The position numbers and the translations under genes were made by a program. DNA of 37,567 nt from Burkholderiales bacterium. GTDB lineage: Bacteria > Pseudomonadota > Gammaproteobacteria > Burkholderiales > Burkholderiaceae_C. Under the pieces are notes generated by a model, which did no database searches, had not been told where the DNA came from, and saw only the letters and a list, made by a program, of their open reading frames with translations. The DNA lies in contig JAIXLP010000083.1 in the NCBI GenBank assembly GCA_026954015.1, positions 35,848 through 73,414 of the forward strand, given 5' to 3'. Below, one piece after another: positions 1 to 8,980 of the stretch (the first letter of the stretch is position 1; every line of letters starts with the position of its first letter).

Positions 1-497
1 TCCGCGCAGCGCACCATGTTGCGCGCGAACGCCTGGCTCAGGCACAGGCCGCGGGCGTGCACCGCGTCCAGCAGCGCCAGGCCCTCGCGCCAGGGCGCGA
101 GCACCGCGTCCGCGCCGTGCGGTATCTGCGCCTCGATCTCGTCGCCGAGCGAGCGCGCCGCCTGCGCGCCGCCGCCCAGGTCGCGCATCAGAAAGCCGTC
201 GGTTTGCGCTGCGAGCACCTCGGGCACGCGCAGGCCGTGCGCCGCGAAGGCGGCCAGGCGCGCGATCTCGGTGGCAATCGCGGCGGTGCCGCCGGGGTTG
301 GGCACCGGACTCAACGCCGGCAGCCGCGCCCCCCGCGCCACCGCGCCCAGCAGCCGGTAGCGCCACGCGCCGTGGGGCCGCCCGGCGCGCTTGAGCCACA
401 CGTGCTCGTCGCCCAGCGCATAGTGCGCCACACGCGCGTGCTGGCGCGGCAGCTGTTCGGCCAGGAAGGCGGCGTAGTCGGGAGATTCGTGGGGCAT
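1..497 (-). CDS. Kinase-fold protein (BUD32/LPS-kinase-like), 5' part only
   Basis: An open minus-strand frame starts at the ATG whose A is at 497 and runs off the left edge after about 165 codons without a stop. The protein begins MPHESPDYAAFLAEQLPRQH. It shows the outline of a small kinase fold: a beta-3-like lysine in HVWLKRAG (about residue 37), a helix with a glutamate in IATEIARLAAF (about 80), a hinge-like LMRDLGGG (about 105), and a catalytic-loop-like segment HARGLCLSQAFARN just before the edge. The usual loop is HGDLxxxN; here the asparagine is kept but glutamine stands at the aspartate position. Related Burkholderiales proteins are, as I recall, annotated as BUD32-type or serine/threonine kinase-like. 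Substrate and activity are unknown. It diverges from the sigma-54 regulator gene across about 140 bases. Coding is fairly sure; the family call is moderate because the C-terminal half is missing. Confidence 0.6.
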   Translation of the reverse strand, partial: MPHESPDYAAFLAEQLPRQHARVAHYALGDEHVWLKRAGRPHGAWRYRLLGAVARGARLPALSPVPNPGGTAAIATEIARLAAFAAHGLRVPEVLAAQTDGFLMRDLGGGAQAARSLGDEIEAQIPHGADAVLAPWREGLALLDAVHARGLCLSQAFARNMVRCA

Positions 498-636
498 GGC
501 GGTCCGGGCCGGGGGGCGCGAAGATGATACGGCGCGTGCCCCGGCTGTACTGGCACCGGGGGCACTCGGCGTGGGTAGTTGCCCCGATGCGCTCATGGGC
601 GATCGGGGAGAAGATGCACGGTCCAGCGTTGTACCC
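498..636. promoter_or_regulatory. Divergent intergenic region with imperfect inverted repeat
   Basis: This 139-base gap separates the kinase-like gene (minus) from the sigma-54 regulator (plus) and should hold both promoters. The only structure I can point to is an imperfect inverted repeat: GTGCCCCGG at 536-544 against CCGGGGGCAC at 556-565, with one extra G. It could be an operator or a weak hairpin. No convincing -35/-10 pair was identified. The reading frame of the regulator stays open back to about 496, so part of this gap could be coding if an upstream start is used. Confidence 0.3.
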
Positions 637-2580
<1,944 letters not shown>

Positions 2581-2590
2581 TTGCGGCGTG

Positions 2591-2646
2591 CACCTGTCAC
2601 CGCGGGTGCGGTGACAGGTGTCACCTCCAACTGTCACTCTGTGACG
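2591..2646. promoter_or_regulatory. Candidate activator sites: cluster of TGTCAC half-sites
   Basis: A perfect 13-base inverted repeat, CACCTGTCACCGC (2591-2603) and GCGGTGACAGGTG (2608-2620), is followed by further TGTCAC half-sites at 2619-2624 and 2632-2637 and by GTGAC at 2641-2645. GGTGACA and TGTCACC also face each other across two bases. The cluster starts 11 bases after the regulator stop codon and ends about 45 bases before a -24/-12-like element. This is the usual distance for an upstream activating sequence bound by a sigma-54 activator. The long repeat could also fold as a hairpin ending the regulator transcript, but no T-run follows it. Confidence 0.6.
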
Positions 2647-2691
2647 GAACCCGCGCACCCTGGAGGACTGTTCCAGACCCGCCACGCCAAT

Positions 2692-2706
2692 TGGCACGGA
2701 TCGTGT
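2692..2706 (+). promoter_or_regulatory. Candidate sigma-54 (-24/-12) promoter
   Basis: TGGCACG at 2692-2698 matches the -24 consensus exactly. At the -12 position, where TTGC is expected, the sequence is GTGT, so the GC doublet is GT. Transcription would begin near 2717, giving a leader of about 45 bases before the monooxygenase ATG. Support comes from its position between a sigma-54 activator gene with a palindromic site cluster and a gene with a good ribosome site. The imperfect -12 element keeps this a candidate. Confidence 0.5.
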
Positions 2707-2761
2707 ATGTCCTGCCACGCCGCCCGAACCGGGGCGGGTTGCAAGGACAGGAGACACAACG

Positions 2762-4564
2762 ATGGCAACACCGACCGAGCGTGCCAGCCGCTGGCTGGCG
2801 CAATTCGAAACCGCGCTGAAATCGGGCAAGCCCGATGCCGTGAGCGCGCTGTTCGACGAGGAGTGCTACTGGCGCGACCTCGTTTCCTTCACCTGGAACA
2901 TCCGCACGCAGGAGGGGCGTGCCGCGATCGAGGAAATGCTCGCAGCGCAGCTCGCCGCGACCGCACCGAGCGGCTTCGCCGTGGACGGCGAGGCCACCGA
3001 GGCCGAGGGCGTGGTCGATGCCTGGTTCACGTTCGAAACCAAGGTCTCGCGCGGGCGCGGGCACCTGCGCCTGAAAGGCACCCCGGCGGGCGATCGCGCC
3101 TGGACGCTGCTCACCACCATGGTCGAGCTCAAGGGCTTCGAGGAGAAGAAGGGTCCGCGCCGCATCAAGAGCGCCGAGCACGGCGTGCACCCGGGCCGCC
3201 AGAGCTGGCTGGAGGCATTGCAGCACGAACGCGCGACGCTGGGCTACGAAACACAGCCCTACACCCTCATCGTCGGCGGCGGGCAGGGTGGCATTGCGCT
3301 GGCCGCGCGCCTGCGCCGCCTGGGCGTGCCGACCATCGTCGTCGAGAAGAACGAACGCCCCGGCGACAGCTGGCGCAAGCGCTACAAGAGCCTGCACCTG
3401 CACGACCCGGTGTGGTATGACCATCTGCCCTACCTGCCGTTCCCGGACGACTGGCCGGTGTTCGCCGCCAAGGACAAGATCGGCGACTGGCTGGAGGCCT
3501 ACACCAAGGTGATGGAGATCAACTACTGGGGCTCCACGGTGGCGAAGAAGGCGCGCTTCGACGAGGCCCGGGGCGAGTGGGAGGTGCAGGTCGAGCGCGA
3601 GGGCAAGCCCGTCACGCTGCGGCCAAAACAGCTCGTGTTCGCGCTCGGCGTCTCGGGCTACCCGAACATCCCGAAGATCGAGGGCGCCGAGACCTTCCTG
3701 GGCGAGCAGCACCACTCCAGCCAGCACCCCGGCCCGGAGAAATACCAGGGCAAGAAGGTGGTGGTGCTGGGCTCGAACAACTCGGCGCACGACATCTGCG
3801 CGGCGCTGTGGGAGCACGGCGTGGACGTGACCATGATCCAGCGCAGCAGCACGCACATCGCGCCGTCGGCGTCGCTGATGGAGCTGGCGCTGGGCGGGCT
3901 GTACAGCGAGCAGGCGGTGGCCAACGGCATCGACCACCACAAGGGCGACCTGATCTTCGCGAGCGTCCCGTACAAGATCATGCACACCTTCCACATCCCG
4001 GTGTACGACGAGATGAAGAAGCGCGATGCCGATCTCTACGGCCGGCTGGAGAAGGCGGGCTTTCTGCTGGACTTTGGCGAGGACGGCTCGGGCCTGTTCA
4101 TGAAGTACCTGCGCCGCGGCTCGGGCTACTACATCGACGTGGGCGCGAGCGAGCTGGTGGCCGACGGGCGCGTCAAGCTCAGGAGCGGCGTCGAGATCCA
4201 GCAGATCAAGCCCAGATCGGTGGTGCTCACCGACGGCACCGAGCTGGAGGCCGACCTCATCGTCTATGCCACTGGCTACGGCTCGATGAACCACTGGCTT
4301 GCCGACCTGATCTCGCCCGAGGTGGCCGACCGCGTGGGCAAGGTCTGGGGCCTGGGCTCCAACACCAAGAAGGACCCCGGCCCGTGGGAAGGGGAGCTGC
4401 GCAACATGTGGAAGCCCACCAACCAGCGGCAGCTGTGGATCCACGGGGGCAACCTGCACCAGAGCCGCCACTACTCGCAGTTTCTCTCGCTGCAGTTGAA
4501 AGCGCGCTACGAGGGGCTCGACACCCCCGTGTACAAGGTGGCGCCGGTGCACCACCTGCGCTGA
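2762..4564 (+). CDS. Flavin-dependent monooxygenase with N-terminal NTF2-like domain
   Basis: This 600-residue protein is probably an FAD- and NAD(P)H-dependent oxygenase of the flavin-containing/Baeyer-Villiger type. Residues about 8-125 resemble an NTF2/SnoaL-like domain (RWLAQFETALKSGKPDAVSA, then FDEECYWRDLVSFTW). The catalytic part follows: an FAD Rossmann motif VGGGQGG near 170, the family segment GDSWRKRYKSLHLH, a second dinucleotide motif GSNNSAHD near 337 (usual form GxGNSA), and ATGYGS near 503. AGGAG at 2749-2753 stands eight bases before the ATG. The substrate cannot be read from sequence. Control by an AcoR-type activator suggests an inducible route for a small ketone, alcohol or similar compound, which is inference. 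No alcohol dehydrogenase or esterase lies beside it, so a complete pathway is not encoded here. Confidence 0.85.
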   Translation: MATPTERASRWLAQFETALKSGKPDAVSALFDEECYWRDLVSFTWNIRTQEGRAAIEEMLAAQLAATAPSGFAVDGEATEAEGVVDAWFTFETKVSRGRGHLRLKGTPAGDRAWTLLTTMVELKGFEEKKGPRRIKSAEHGVHPGRQSWLEALQHERATLGYETQPYTLIVGGGQGGIALAARLRRLGVPTIVVEKNERPGDSWRKRYKSLHLHDPVWYDHLPYLPFPDDWPVFAAKDKIGDWLEAYTKVMEINYWGSTVAKKARFDEARGEWEVQVEREGKPVTLRPKQLVFALGVSGYPNIPKIEGAETFLGEQHHSSQHPGPEKYQGKKVVVLGSNNSAHDICAALWEHGVDVTMIQRSSTHIAPSASLMELALGGLYSEQAVANGIDHHKGDLIFASVPYKIMHTFHIPVYDEMKKRDADLYGRLEKAGFLLDFGEDGSGLFMKYLRRGSGYYIDVGASELVADGRVKLRSGVEIQQIKPRSVVLTDGTELEADLIVYATGYGSMNHWLADLISPEVADRVGKVWGLGSNTKKDPGPWEGELRNMWKPTNQRQLWIHGGNLHQSRHYSQFLSLQLKARYEGLDTPVYKVAPVHHLR

Positions 4565-4569
4565 GCGCG

Positions 4570-5088
4570 CTACCCGAGCAGCACCGCCAGGCGCGAAAGC
4601 GCGTGCGCCAGCGTTGCCTGGCGCACGCCCGGGCGGTTCAGCCTCGCAAAGCACTGCCGCTCGCTGTGCGTCGTGCCGTCCACGCACCAGCCGAACCACA
4701 CGGTGCCCACGGGCTTGTCGGCGCTGCCGCCCGTGGGCCCGGCCACGCCGGTGACGGCGATGCTCGCCTGCGCGGCGGAATGGGCGACGGCCCCTTCGGC
4801 CATCGCGCGTGCCACGGGCTCGCTCACCGCGCCGTGCGCCGTGATGAGCGGCGCGGGCACGCCCAGCAGCTCGGTCTTGGCGGCGTTGGAGTAGGTGACG
4901 AAGCCGCGCTCGAACCACGTGCTGGAGCCGGGCAGCTCGGTGCATGCGGCGGCGATCAGCCCGCCGGTGCAGCTTTCGGCGGTGGCCAGCATCCAGCCGC
5001 GCGCGAGCAGTCGCCCGGAAATTTGAACCAGAAGTGCCTCCAGCGCTTGCCCATCAAGCGCCAGCAGCTCTTGGTTCGATAGTGTCAT
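4570..5088 (-). CDS. pncC: Nicotinamide-nucleotide amidohydrolase PncC (CinA C-terminal family)
   Basis: This 172-residue single-domain CinA_C protein should deamidate nicotinamide mononucleotide to nicotinate mononucleotide in the pyridine nucleotide salvage cycle in the cytoplasm. Visible signatures are ATAESCTGGLIAAACTELPG, FVTYSNAAKTELLGV, and ITAHGAVSEPVARAMAEGA followed by AVTGVAGPTGG. The N-terminal molybdopterin-like domain of full-length CinA is absent, as in stand-alone PncC. Its ATG (5086-5088) overlaps the pgpA stop codon in an ATGA arrangement, implying coupled translation. Oddity: residues about 4-23 ([20 protein letters not shown]) are encoded by a copy of a dispersed palindromic repeat that ends just inside the start codon, so the N-terminal segment ahead of the conserved domain looks repeat-derived. 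Confidence 0.9.
   Translation of the reverse strand: MTLSNQELLALDGQALEALLVQISGRLLARGWMLATAESCTGGLIAAACTELPGSSTWFERGFVTYSNAAKTELLGVPAPLITAHGAVSEPVARAMAEGAVAHSAAQASIAVTGVAGPTGGSADKPVGTVWFGWCVDGTTHSERQCFARLNRPGVRQATLAHALSRLAVLLG
5019..5078. repeat. Palindromic dispersed repeat, copy A (in pncC 5' end)
   Basis: The plus strand reads an A-rich flank (AAATTTGAACCAGAAG), then CCTCCAGCGCTTG, CCCAT, CAAGCGCCAGCAGCT. The core AGCGCTTG/CAAGCGC forms a hairpin with a five-base loop. It aligns position by position with the copies at about 9212-9272, 29925-29980 and 37171-37205, which share the A-rich left flank and the AGCAGCT right flank. Here it is read on the minus strand as codons 4-23 of pncC. Confidence 0.85.
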
Positions 5089-5597
5089 GCCGTGAAATGG
5101 CGCCAGAGCGCGATCACCAGCAGCGTGCAGCCCGCGGCCACCAGGTCGTCGAACAGGATGCCGAAGCCGCCGCGCCAGCCCAGGCCCTTGAAGCGCTGAT
5201 CGGCCCACGCCACGGGGCCGGGTTTCACGGCGTCGAAGAAGCGAAACAGCGCGAACGCCACGAGTTGTCCCTGCCAGCCCGTGGGCATGACGAGCAGCAG
5301 GATGAGCCAGATCGCGACGATCTCGTCCCAGACGATGGCGCCGGGGTCGGCGATGCCCAGGTGCTGGGCGGTCACGGTGCAGGCCCACCAGCCCAGCGGC
5401 AGCGCCGCGAGCGTGAGCAGCGCCATGGACAGCGGCGCGAGCCAGTGCTGCACGATGGCGAACGCGAGCCAGCCCCAGAGCGTGCCCACGGTGCCGGGCG
5501 CCCACGGCGAGAGGCCGCTGCCGAACCCGAGCGCGATGTAGTGCGCCGGGTGGCTGAAGAGAAAGCCCGCGTCGGGGTGGTGGGAGGCGGCAGCCAT
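5085..5597 (-). CDS. pgpA: Phosphatidylglycerophosphatase A
   Basis: This 170-residue inner-membrane phosphatase should convert phosphatidylglycerol phosphate to phosphatidylglycerol in phospholipid synthesis. Family landmarks are FGSGLSPWAPGTVGTLWGW near the N-terminus, DEIVAIWLILLL in the centre, RFFDAVKPGPVAWADQ, and FDDLVAAGCTLLVIAL at the end. Three to four hydrophobic segments are present. The ATG at 5597 follows the DUF4139 gene stop by only five bases, and the stop overlaps the pncC start, so the three genes are probably one transcription unit. In other Burkholderiales, as I recall, pgpA directly follows thiL; here three unrelated genes intervene. Confidence 0.93.
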   Translation of the reverse strand: MAAASHHPDAGFLFSHPAHYIALGFGSGLSPWAPGTVGTLWGWLAFAIVQHWLAPLSMALLTLAALPLGWWACTVTAQHLGIADPGAIVWDEIVAIWLILLLVMPTGWQGQLVAFALFRFFDAVKPGPVAWADQRFKGLGWRGGFGILFDDLVAAGCTLLVIALWRHFTA

Positions 5598-5602
5598 GGC
5601 GC

Positions 5603-7189
5603 TCAGCGGCGTTCGCGCACGCGCACGTCTTCGTCGTGGCTGATCACGTGGCGGGCGGTGTAGCGCGCGGTGGCGCCCGCGGCCAGTTCCTGCTGCCAGG
5701 CGATGGTGCCGCTCTGGTTGCCCCAGGCGGTGGTGGCGGGCGTGGGCTCGTAGCTTGACTGCACGCGGATCTTGTCGCTTTGCGAGACCGGCGCGGCGTC
5801 GAGCACCTGCAATTGCACCGGCTGGGCGTGGCGGTTTTCCACGCTGTAGGCGCGCGCTATCGTGCGGTCGCTGCGCGCGCCGGTGAAGCCGCCGCTGGCC
5901 GTCGATTCCTGCACCGGGTCGGCATGCACCACGACGCTTTCGTCGCGCCCGAACGCGAGCCCGAGGCGTGCGTAGTCGCCCGCGCCCGGGTTGAACCGGC
6001 CCTGGCCGACGCTGGCGCCGTCGCGCACGAGCTGCACCGGCCCGGCGGGCCAGACGCCCGTGAGCGCGGGCAGCTCGGCCACGAGGTAGGCCGTGGCGTC
6101 CAGCGCCGGCGTGGTGCGCACGCGCAACGTGACGGGCAGCATCTGCGTGCCGAGCGTGAGCGTCGCGCGCTCGCCGCCCGAGGGCAGGTCCACGCGCTGC
6201 GGCACGACGAAGCGCGTGGCGTAGTCGCCCTCCACGGTGGCAACGTCCAAGCTCGGCGGGGGCACGTCTTCCGCCGGCGCCGGCGCCGGCGCGGGCATGG
6301 CCATCATCGCGCCGGCGGCCGCGCGCTCGCGCTGGACGGTGGGCGGGTTGGCCGGTGGCACGTCCAGCGTCCACGGGCGCGGCAGCGGCCCCTGGGTGGC
6401 GGCCAGCGGCTGGCCCGTCGAGAGCGTGAGCGCGACGCGGCTCCAGTCCTCGCCGGTGTTCTGGCTCACGAGCGCAAGGCGTTCGAGCTGCACCTGCGCG
6501 CCGCGCGTGTCGAGCTGCGCGCGGTAGCTGGGCGACCAGCTCGGGCCGCGCACCTGGTAGGCAAGGCGCAGGTCCGCCTCGGCCGGCGTGGCCAGCGTGA
6601 CGCGCACCACCGCCACCTTGGCGCCTTGCGCGCTGCCGCGCTCGGCCTGCAGGCGCTTGAGCGCAAGCTCGCGTTCGTGCTGCGTACGCTCGGCCTGGTG
6701 CAGCCGCGTGAGCGTCTCCTGCGCGCTGCGCCGCAGCGCCTCGGCCGTGGTGCCGATCTGTGCCGCGGGGGTGCTGGCCGCGCCCTGCATGGGCGGGCTG
6801 GCGGCCTGCGTCTTGAGCCAGGTCTGCGCGAGCTGCAGCGACTGCACGTCGGCCTGCGCGCGGGCGAGATCGTCTTCGGCGGCGCGCAGGCGCTCGCGCA
6901 GCGCGCCGTCGCACGAGCCGGCCACCTCGCGCTCGAGTACCTGCACGTTCACGTCGCCGATGCGCACCGACGCCGGGCCGCTCACCTGCAGGCTGCGCGC
7001 ATCGAGCTGGCCGGGCAGGCATTCGAACACCGCGCGCGTGCTGCCGGCGGCGATGTGCAGCACGCGCTCGACGGTGGCGCTGCCGGGGTAGAGCGTGACG
7101 GCATCGATGCGCGCGACCTCGGCGCGCAACGCGCCGGCAATGAGGATCGATGCGGCGGCGAGAGCAGAGGCAGGAATGCGGCTGTGCAT
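5603..7189 (-). CDS. DUF4139 (MuiA-like) exported protein
   Basis: This 528-residue protein has a signal peptide (MHSRIPASALAAASILIAG, cleavage likely after ALRA) and a two-domain layout. An N-terminal DUF4140-like domain begins EVARIDAVTLYPGSATVERV. A coiled-coil-prone segment at about 95-195 is rich in Arg, Ala, Gln and Glu (LRERLRAAEDDLARAQADVQ). The C-terminal DUF4139 domain follows, with YQVRGPSWSPSYRAQLDTRG, TGEDWSRVALTLSTGQP and a final KIRVQSSYEP. A Pro/Ala-rich linker (MMAMPAPAPAPAEDVPPP) interrupts it near residue 300. The family has been linked to mucoidy inhibition by name only; its molecular role is not established. The protein is probably periplasmic. It lies five bases upstream of pgpA and 61 bases downstream of the Bug gene. 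Confidence 0.85.
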   Translation of the reverse strand: MHSRIPASALAAASILIAGALRAEVARIDAVTLYPGSATVERVLHIAAGSTRAVFECLPGQLDARSLQVSGPASVRIGDVNVQVLEREVAGSCDGALRERLRAAEDDLARAQADVQSLQLAQTWLKTQAASPPMQGAASTPAAQIGTTAEALRRSAQETLTRLHQAERTQHERELALKRLQAERGSAQGAKVAVVRVTLATPAEADLRLAYQVRGPSWSPSYRAQLDTRGAQVQLERLALVSQNTGEDWSRVALTLSTGQPLAATQGPLPRPWTLDVPPANPPTVQRERAAAGAMMAMPAPAPAPAEDVPPPSLDVATVEGDYATRFVVPQRVDLPSGGERATLTLGTQMLPVTLRVRTTPALDATAYLVAELPALTGVWPAGPVQLVRDGASVGQGRFNPGAGDYARLGLAFGRDESVVVHADPVQESTASGGFTGARSDRTIARAYSVENRHAQPVQLQVLDAAPVSQSDKIRVQSSYEPTPATTAWGNQSGTIAWQQELAAGATARYTARHVISHDEDVRVRERR

Positions 7190-7250
7190 GCCTGCTAGTG
7201 TGCCCGAATGCGCGCCGCCGCCTGCTCCCGGCGGGGGCGCGGCCCGCGCG

Positions 7251-8240
7251 TCACGAACTGGCGGCGAACCCGACCGAGCGGACGATGGGTTGCCAGCGGT
7301 CGAAATCGCGGCGCAGCAGCGCGCCCAGTTCCGCCGGGGTGGATGATGCGGCCTCCACGCCCGCGCCGGCCAGCGCGCGTGCCGCGTCCGGGTGGGCGAT
7401 CGCCTCGCGGATGGATGCGCTCGCGGCTTCGGTCAGTGCCCTGGGCGTGCCGTCCGGCATGAAGAAGCCCAGCCACTCGTCGAACTGGATTTCGGGCATG
7501 CCCTGCTCCGCGTAGGTCGGCACGCTCGGCGTGAAGCGCGAGCGCTGGGGCCCCGAGGTGGCGAGCAGGCGGCACTTGCCCGCGCGCACATGCTCCACGA
7601 AGCCGCCCACGGGGCCGGACGCGGCCGCGATCTGCCCGCCGATCATGTCCAGGATCGCCGGCTGCGTGCCGCGGTACGGCACGTGCACGACCTCGACACC
7701 CGCGTGGCGTGACGCGAGGATGCCGACGAAGTGCGGAATCGAGCCGGCTGCGGGCGAGGCGAAGCTGGCCTGCGCGGGGTTCTGCCGGCACCAGTCGAAG
7801 AACTGCGCGAGCGTGCCGACCGATGCCGGCACCATCGGGCCCACGCCGAAGCCGAATTCAAAGCGCCCCGCCAGCGCCACCGGCACCAGATCGCGGAACG
7901 GGTCGTAGGGGAGGTTGCGGTAGGTGTGCGGATAGATCGTCAGCACCGAGGCGGGCGTCACCATGCAGGTGCGGCCGTCGGCCGGCTTGCCGCGCAGCGC
8001 GGTGACCGCGAGCTGGCCGCCCGCGCCGGTGCGGTTTTCCACAATGATGTTGCGCGCATAGGCGTTTGGCCGCGCGGCAACGGTGCGCGCCGCCGTGTCC
8101 GACACGCCGCCCGGCGCGATGCCGACGTACACGAGAAGGTTATCGACGGCGATCTGCGCCCACGCGGCGCCCGGCAGCGCCGGAAGCGCGCACATGCCGG
8201 CGGCAAGCCCGAGGAAAGTGCGGCGGTCAGGAGGGTTCAT
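7251..8240 (-). CDS. Bug-family (TTT) periplasmic solute-binding protein
   Basis: This 329-residue protein is of the tripartite tricarboxylate receptor type, which binds small carboxylates in the periplasm and is greatly expanded in Burkholderiales. The N-terminus MNPPDRRTFLGLAAGMCAL carries a twin-arginine-like motif (DRRTFLG) followed by a hydrophobic stretch and AWAQ. Family landmarks are VGIAPGGVSDTAARTVA, VENRTGAGGQLAVTALRGKP, a central HVPYRGTQPAILDMIGGQI, and FDEWLGFFMPDGTP. No membrane components (TctA/TctB) are encoded in the window, so it is an orphan receptor, as is common for this family. The ligand is unknown. It follows the isomerase-like gene by 42 bases on the same strand. Confidence 0.9.
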   Translation of the reverse strand: MNPPDRRTFLGLAAGMCALPALPGAAWAQIAVDNLLVYVGIAPGGVSDTAARTVAARPNAYARNIIVENRTGAGGQLAVTALRGKPADGRTCMVTPASVLTIYPHTYRNLPYDPFRDLVPVALAGRFEFGFGVGPMVPASVGTLAQFFDWCRQNPAQASFASPAAGSIPHFVGILASRHAGVEVVHVPYRGTQPAILDMIGGQIAAASGPVGGFVEHVRAGKCRLLATSGPQRSRFTPSVPTYAEQGMPEIQFDEWLGFFMPDGTPRALTEAASASIREAIAHPDAARALAGAGVEAASSTPAELGALLRRDFDRWQPIVRSVGFAASS

Positions 8241-8282
8241 GGGGTGCCTTGCGTGGGGGGGATGGTGCGCCGCGCCAGCGGT

Positions 8283-8891
8283 TCAGGCGCGGGCTGCGAG
8301 CGCGCGGTCGAGAAATTCGAGCCTGTCCTGTCCCCAGAACGACTCGCCTTCGAATTCGTACCACGGCGCGCCGAAGACCTGCAGGTCGATGGCGGCCTGG
8401 GTGTTGCGGTCGTACAGCGCAACCGCCGCGGGCGCCATGCGCGCGTCGTAGAGCGCCGGGCCGTCGAGCCCGCACTCGGTGCCGATGCGCGTGAGCGTCT
8501 GCGGGTCGGAGATGTCGCGCTCCTCGGCCCAGACGGCCCGCAGCACCGCGCCGGTCAGGCGCAGCGCGGCGGCGTTGCCGTGCTGCACGATGGTGGCCGC
8601 GATCATGCGGGCCGCGGATGTTTCATCGACCGGGAAGTATCTGGGATGCAGATGCAGCGGTATTCCGAGGTAGGTGGACCAGCGCTGGAGCTCGACCAGC
8701 CGGTAGGCCTGGCGCTGCGGCGGCCGGTCCTTGAGCTGCAGACCGCCGGACATCGGAAAGATCACGTCGCCCATGGCGAACGGCCGCGGCTCGACCTCCG
8801 CGCCGTGCTTTTGCGCCAGCGCCAGCAGGCGCGCATGGCCGAGGTAGGTCCACGGAGACCGAGGCGCAAGGTAGTAGTGGATGATTTTCAT
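8283..8891 (-). CDS. 2-hydroxychromene-2-carboxylate isomerase-like (GST kappa/DsbA fold)
   Basis: This 202-residue cytoplasmic protein of the DsbA-like thioredoxin superfamily begins MKIIHYYLAPRSPWTYLGH. The serine in PRSPW occupies the position that activates glutathione in HCCA isomerases, and there is no CxxC pair, so it is not a disulfide oxidase. Other family-like segments are PFAMGDVIF, NAAALRLTGAVLRAVWAEER, and FGAPWYEFEGESFWGQDRLEF near the C-terminus. HCCA isomerases act in naphthalene-type aromatic degradation, but many homologues stand alone with unknown substrates. No aromatic-ring pathway gene is nearby, so the reaction here is not assigned. No strong ribosome site precedes the ATG. 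Confidence 0.8.
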   Translation of the reverse strand: MKIIHYYLAPRSPWTYLGHARLLALAQKHGAEVEPRPFAMGDVIFPMSGGLQLKDRPPQRQAYRLVELQRWSTYLGIPLHLHPRYFPVDETSAARMIAATIVQHGNAAALRLTGAVLRAVWAEERDISDPQTLTRIGTECGLDGPALYDARMAPAAVALYDRNTQAAIDLQVFGAPWYEFEGESFWGQDRLEFLDRALAARA

Positions 8892-8980
8892 GCGGCAGGC
8901 GGCAGTAACAAACTGTCAGTCTAGGCCGCGCTGACCGGGGAGACCATGAGGGTTGACCCGCGCCGCTGCGTCGCGCGGCG
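8892..8980 (-). promoter_or_regulatory. thiL-isomerase gap with GC hairpin at thiL stop
   Basis: This gap separates two genes on the same strand. Directly at the thiL stop codon, GCGCCGC (8960-8966) and GCGGCGC (8975-8981) form a 7-bp stem around an 8-base loop. On the minus strand no T-run follows, so it is at best a factor-dependent terminator or a transcript-end stabiliser. A promoter for the three downstream genes may lie in the rest of the gap; none was recognised. Confidence 0.35.

Noticed and set aside
496-636. Upstream starts for the sigma-54 regulator
   Set aside because: The extra 47 residues are low-complexity, have no family match that I recognise, and reach into the start of the divergent kinase-like gene.
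2621-4945. Minus-strand open frame of about 774 codons opposite the monooxygenase
   Set aside because: This is antisense to clear FAD-binding motifs. Its lack of stops is explained by GC-rich third positions.
8283-8891. DsbA-type thiol oxidoreductase
   Set aside because: There is no CxxC pair. The N-terminal PRSPW serine matches the HCCA-isomerase/GST-kappa branch instead.
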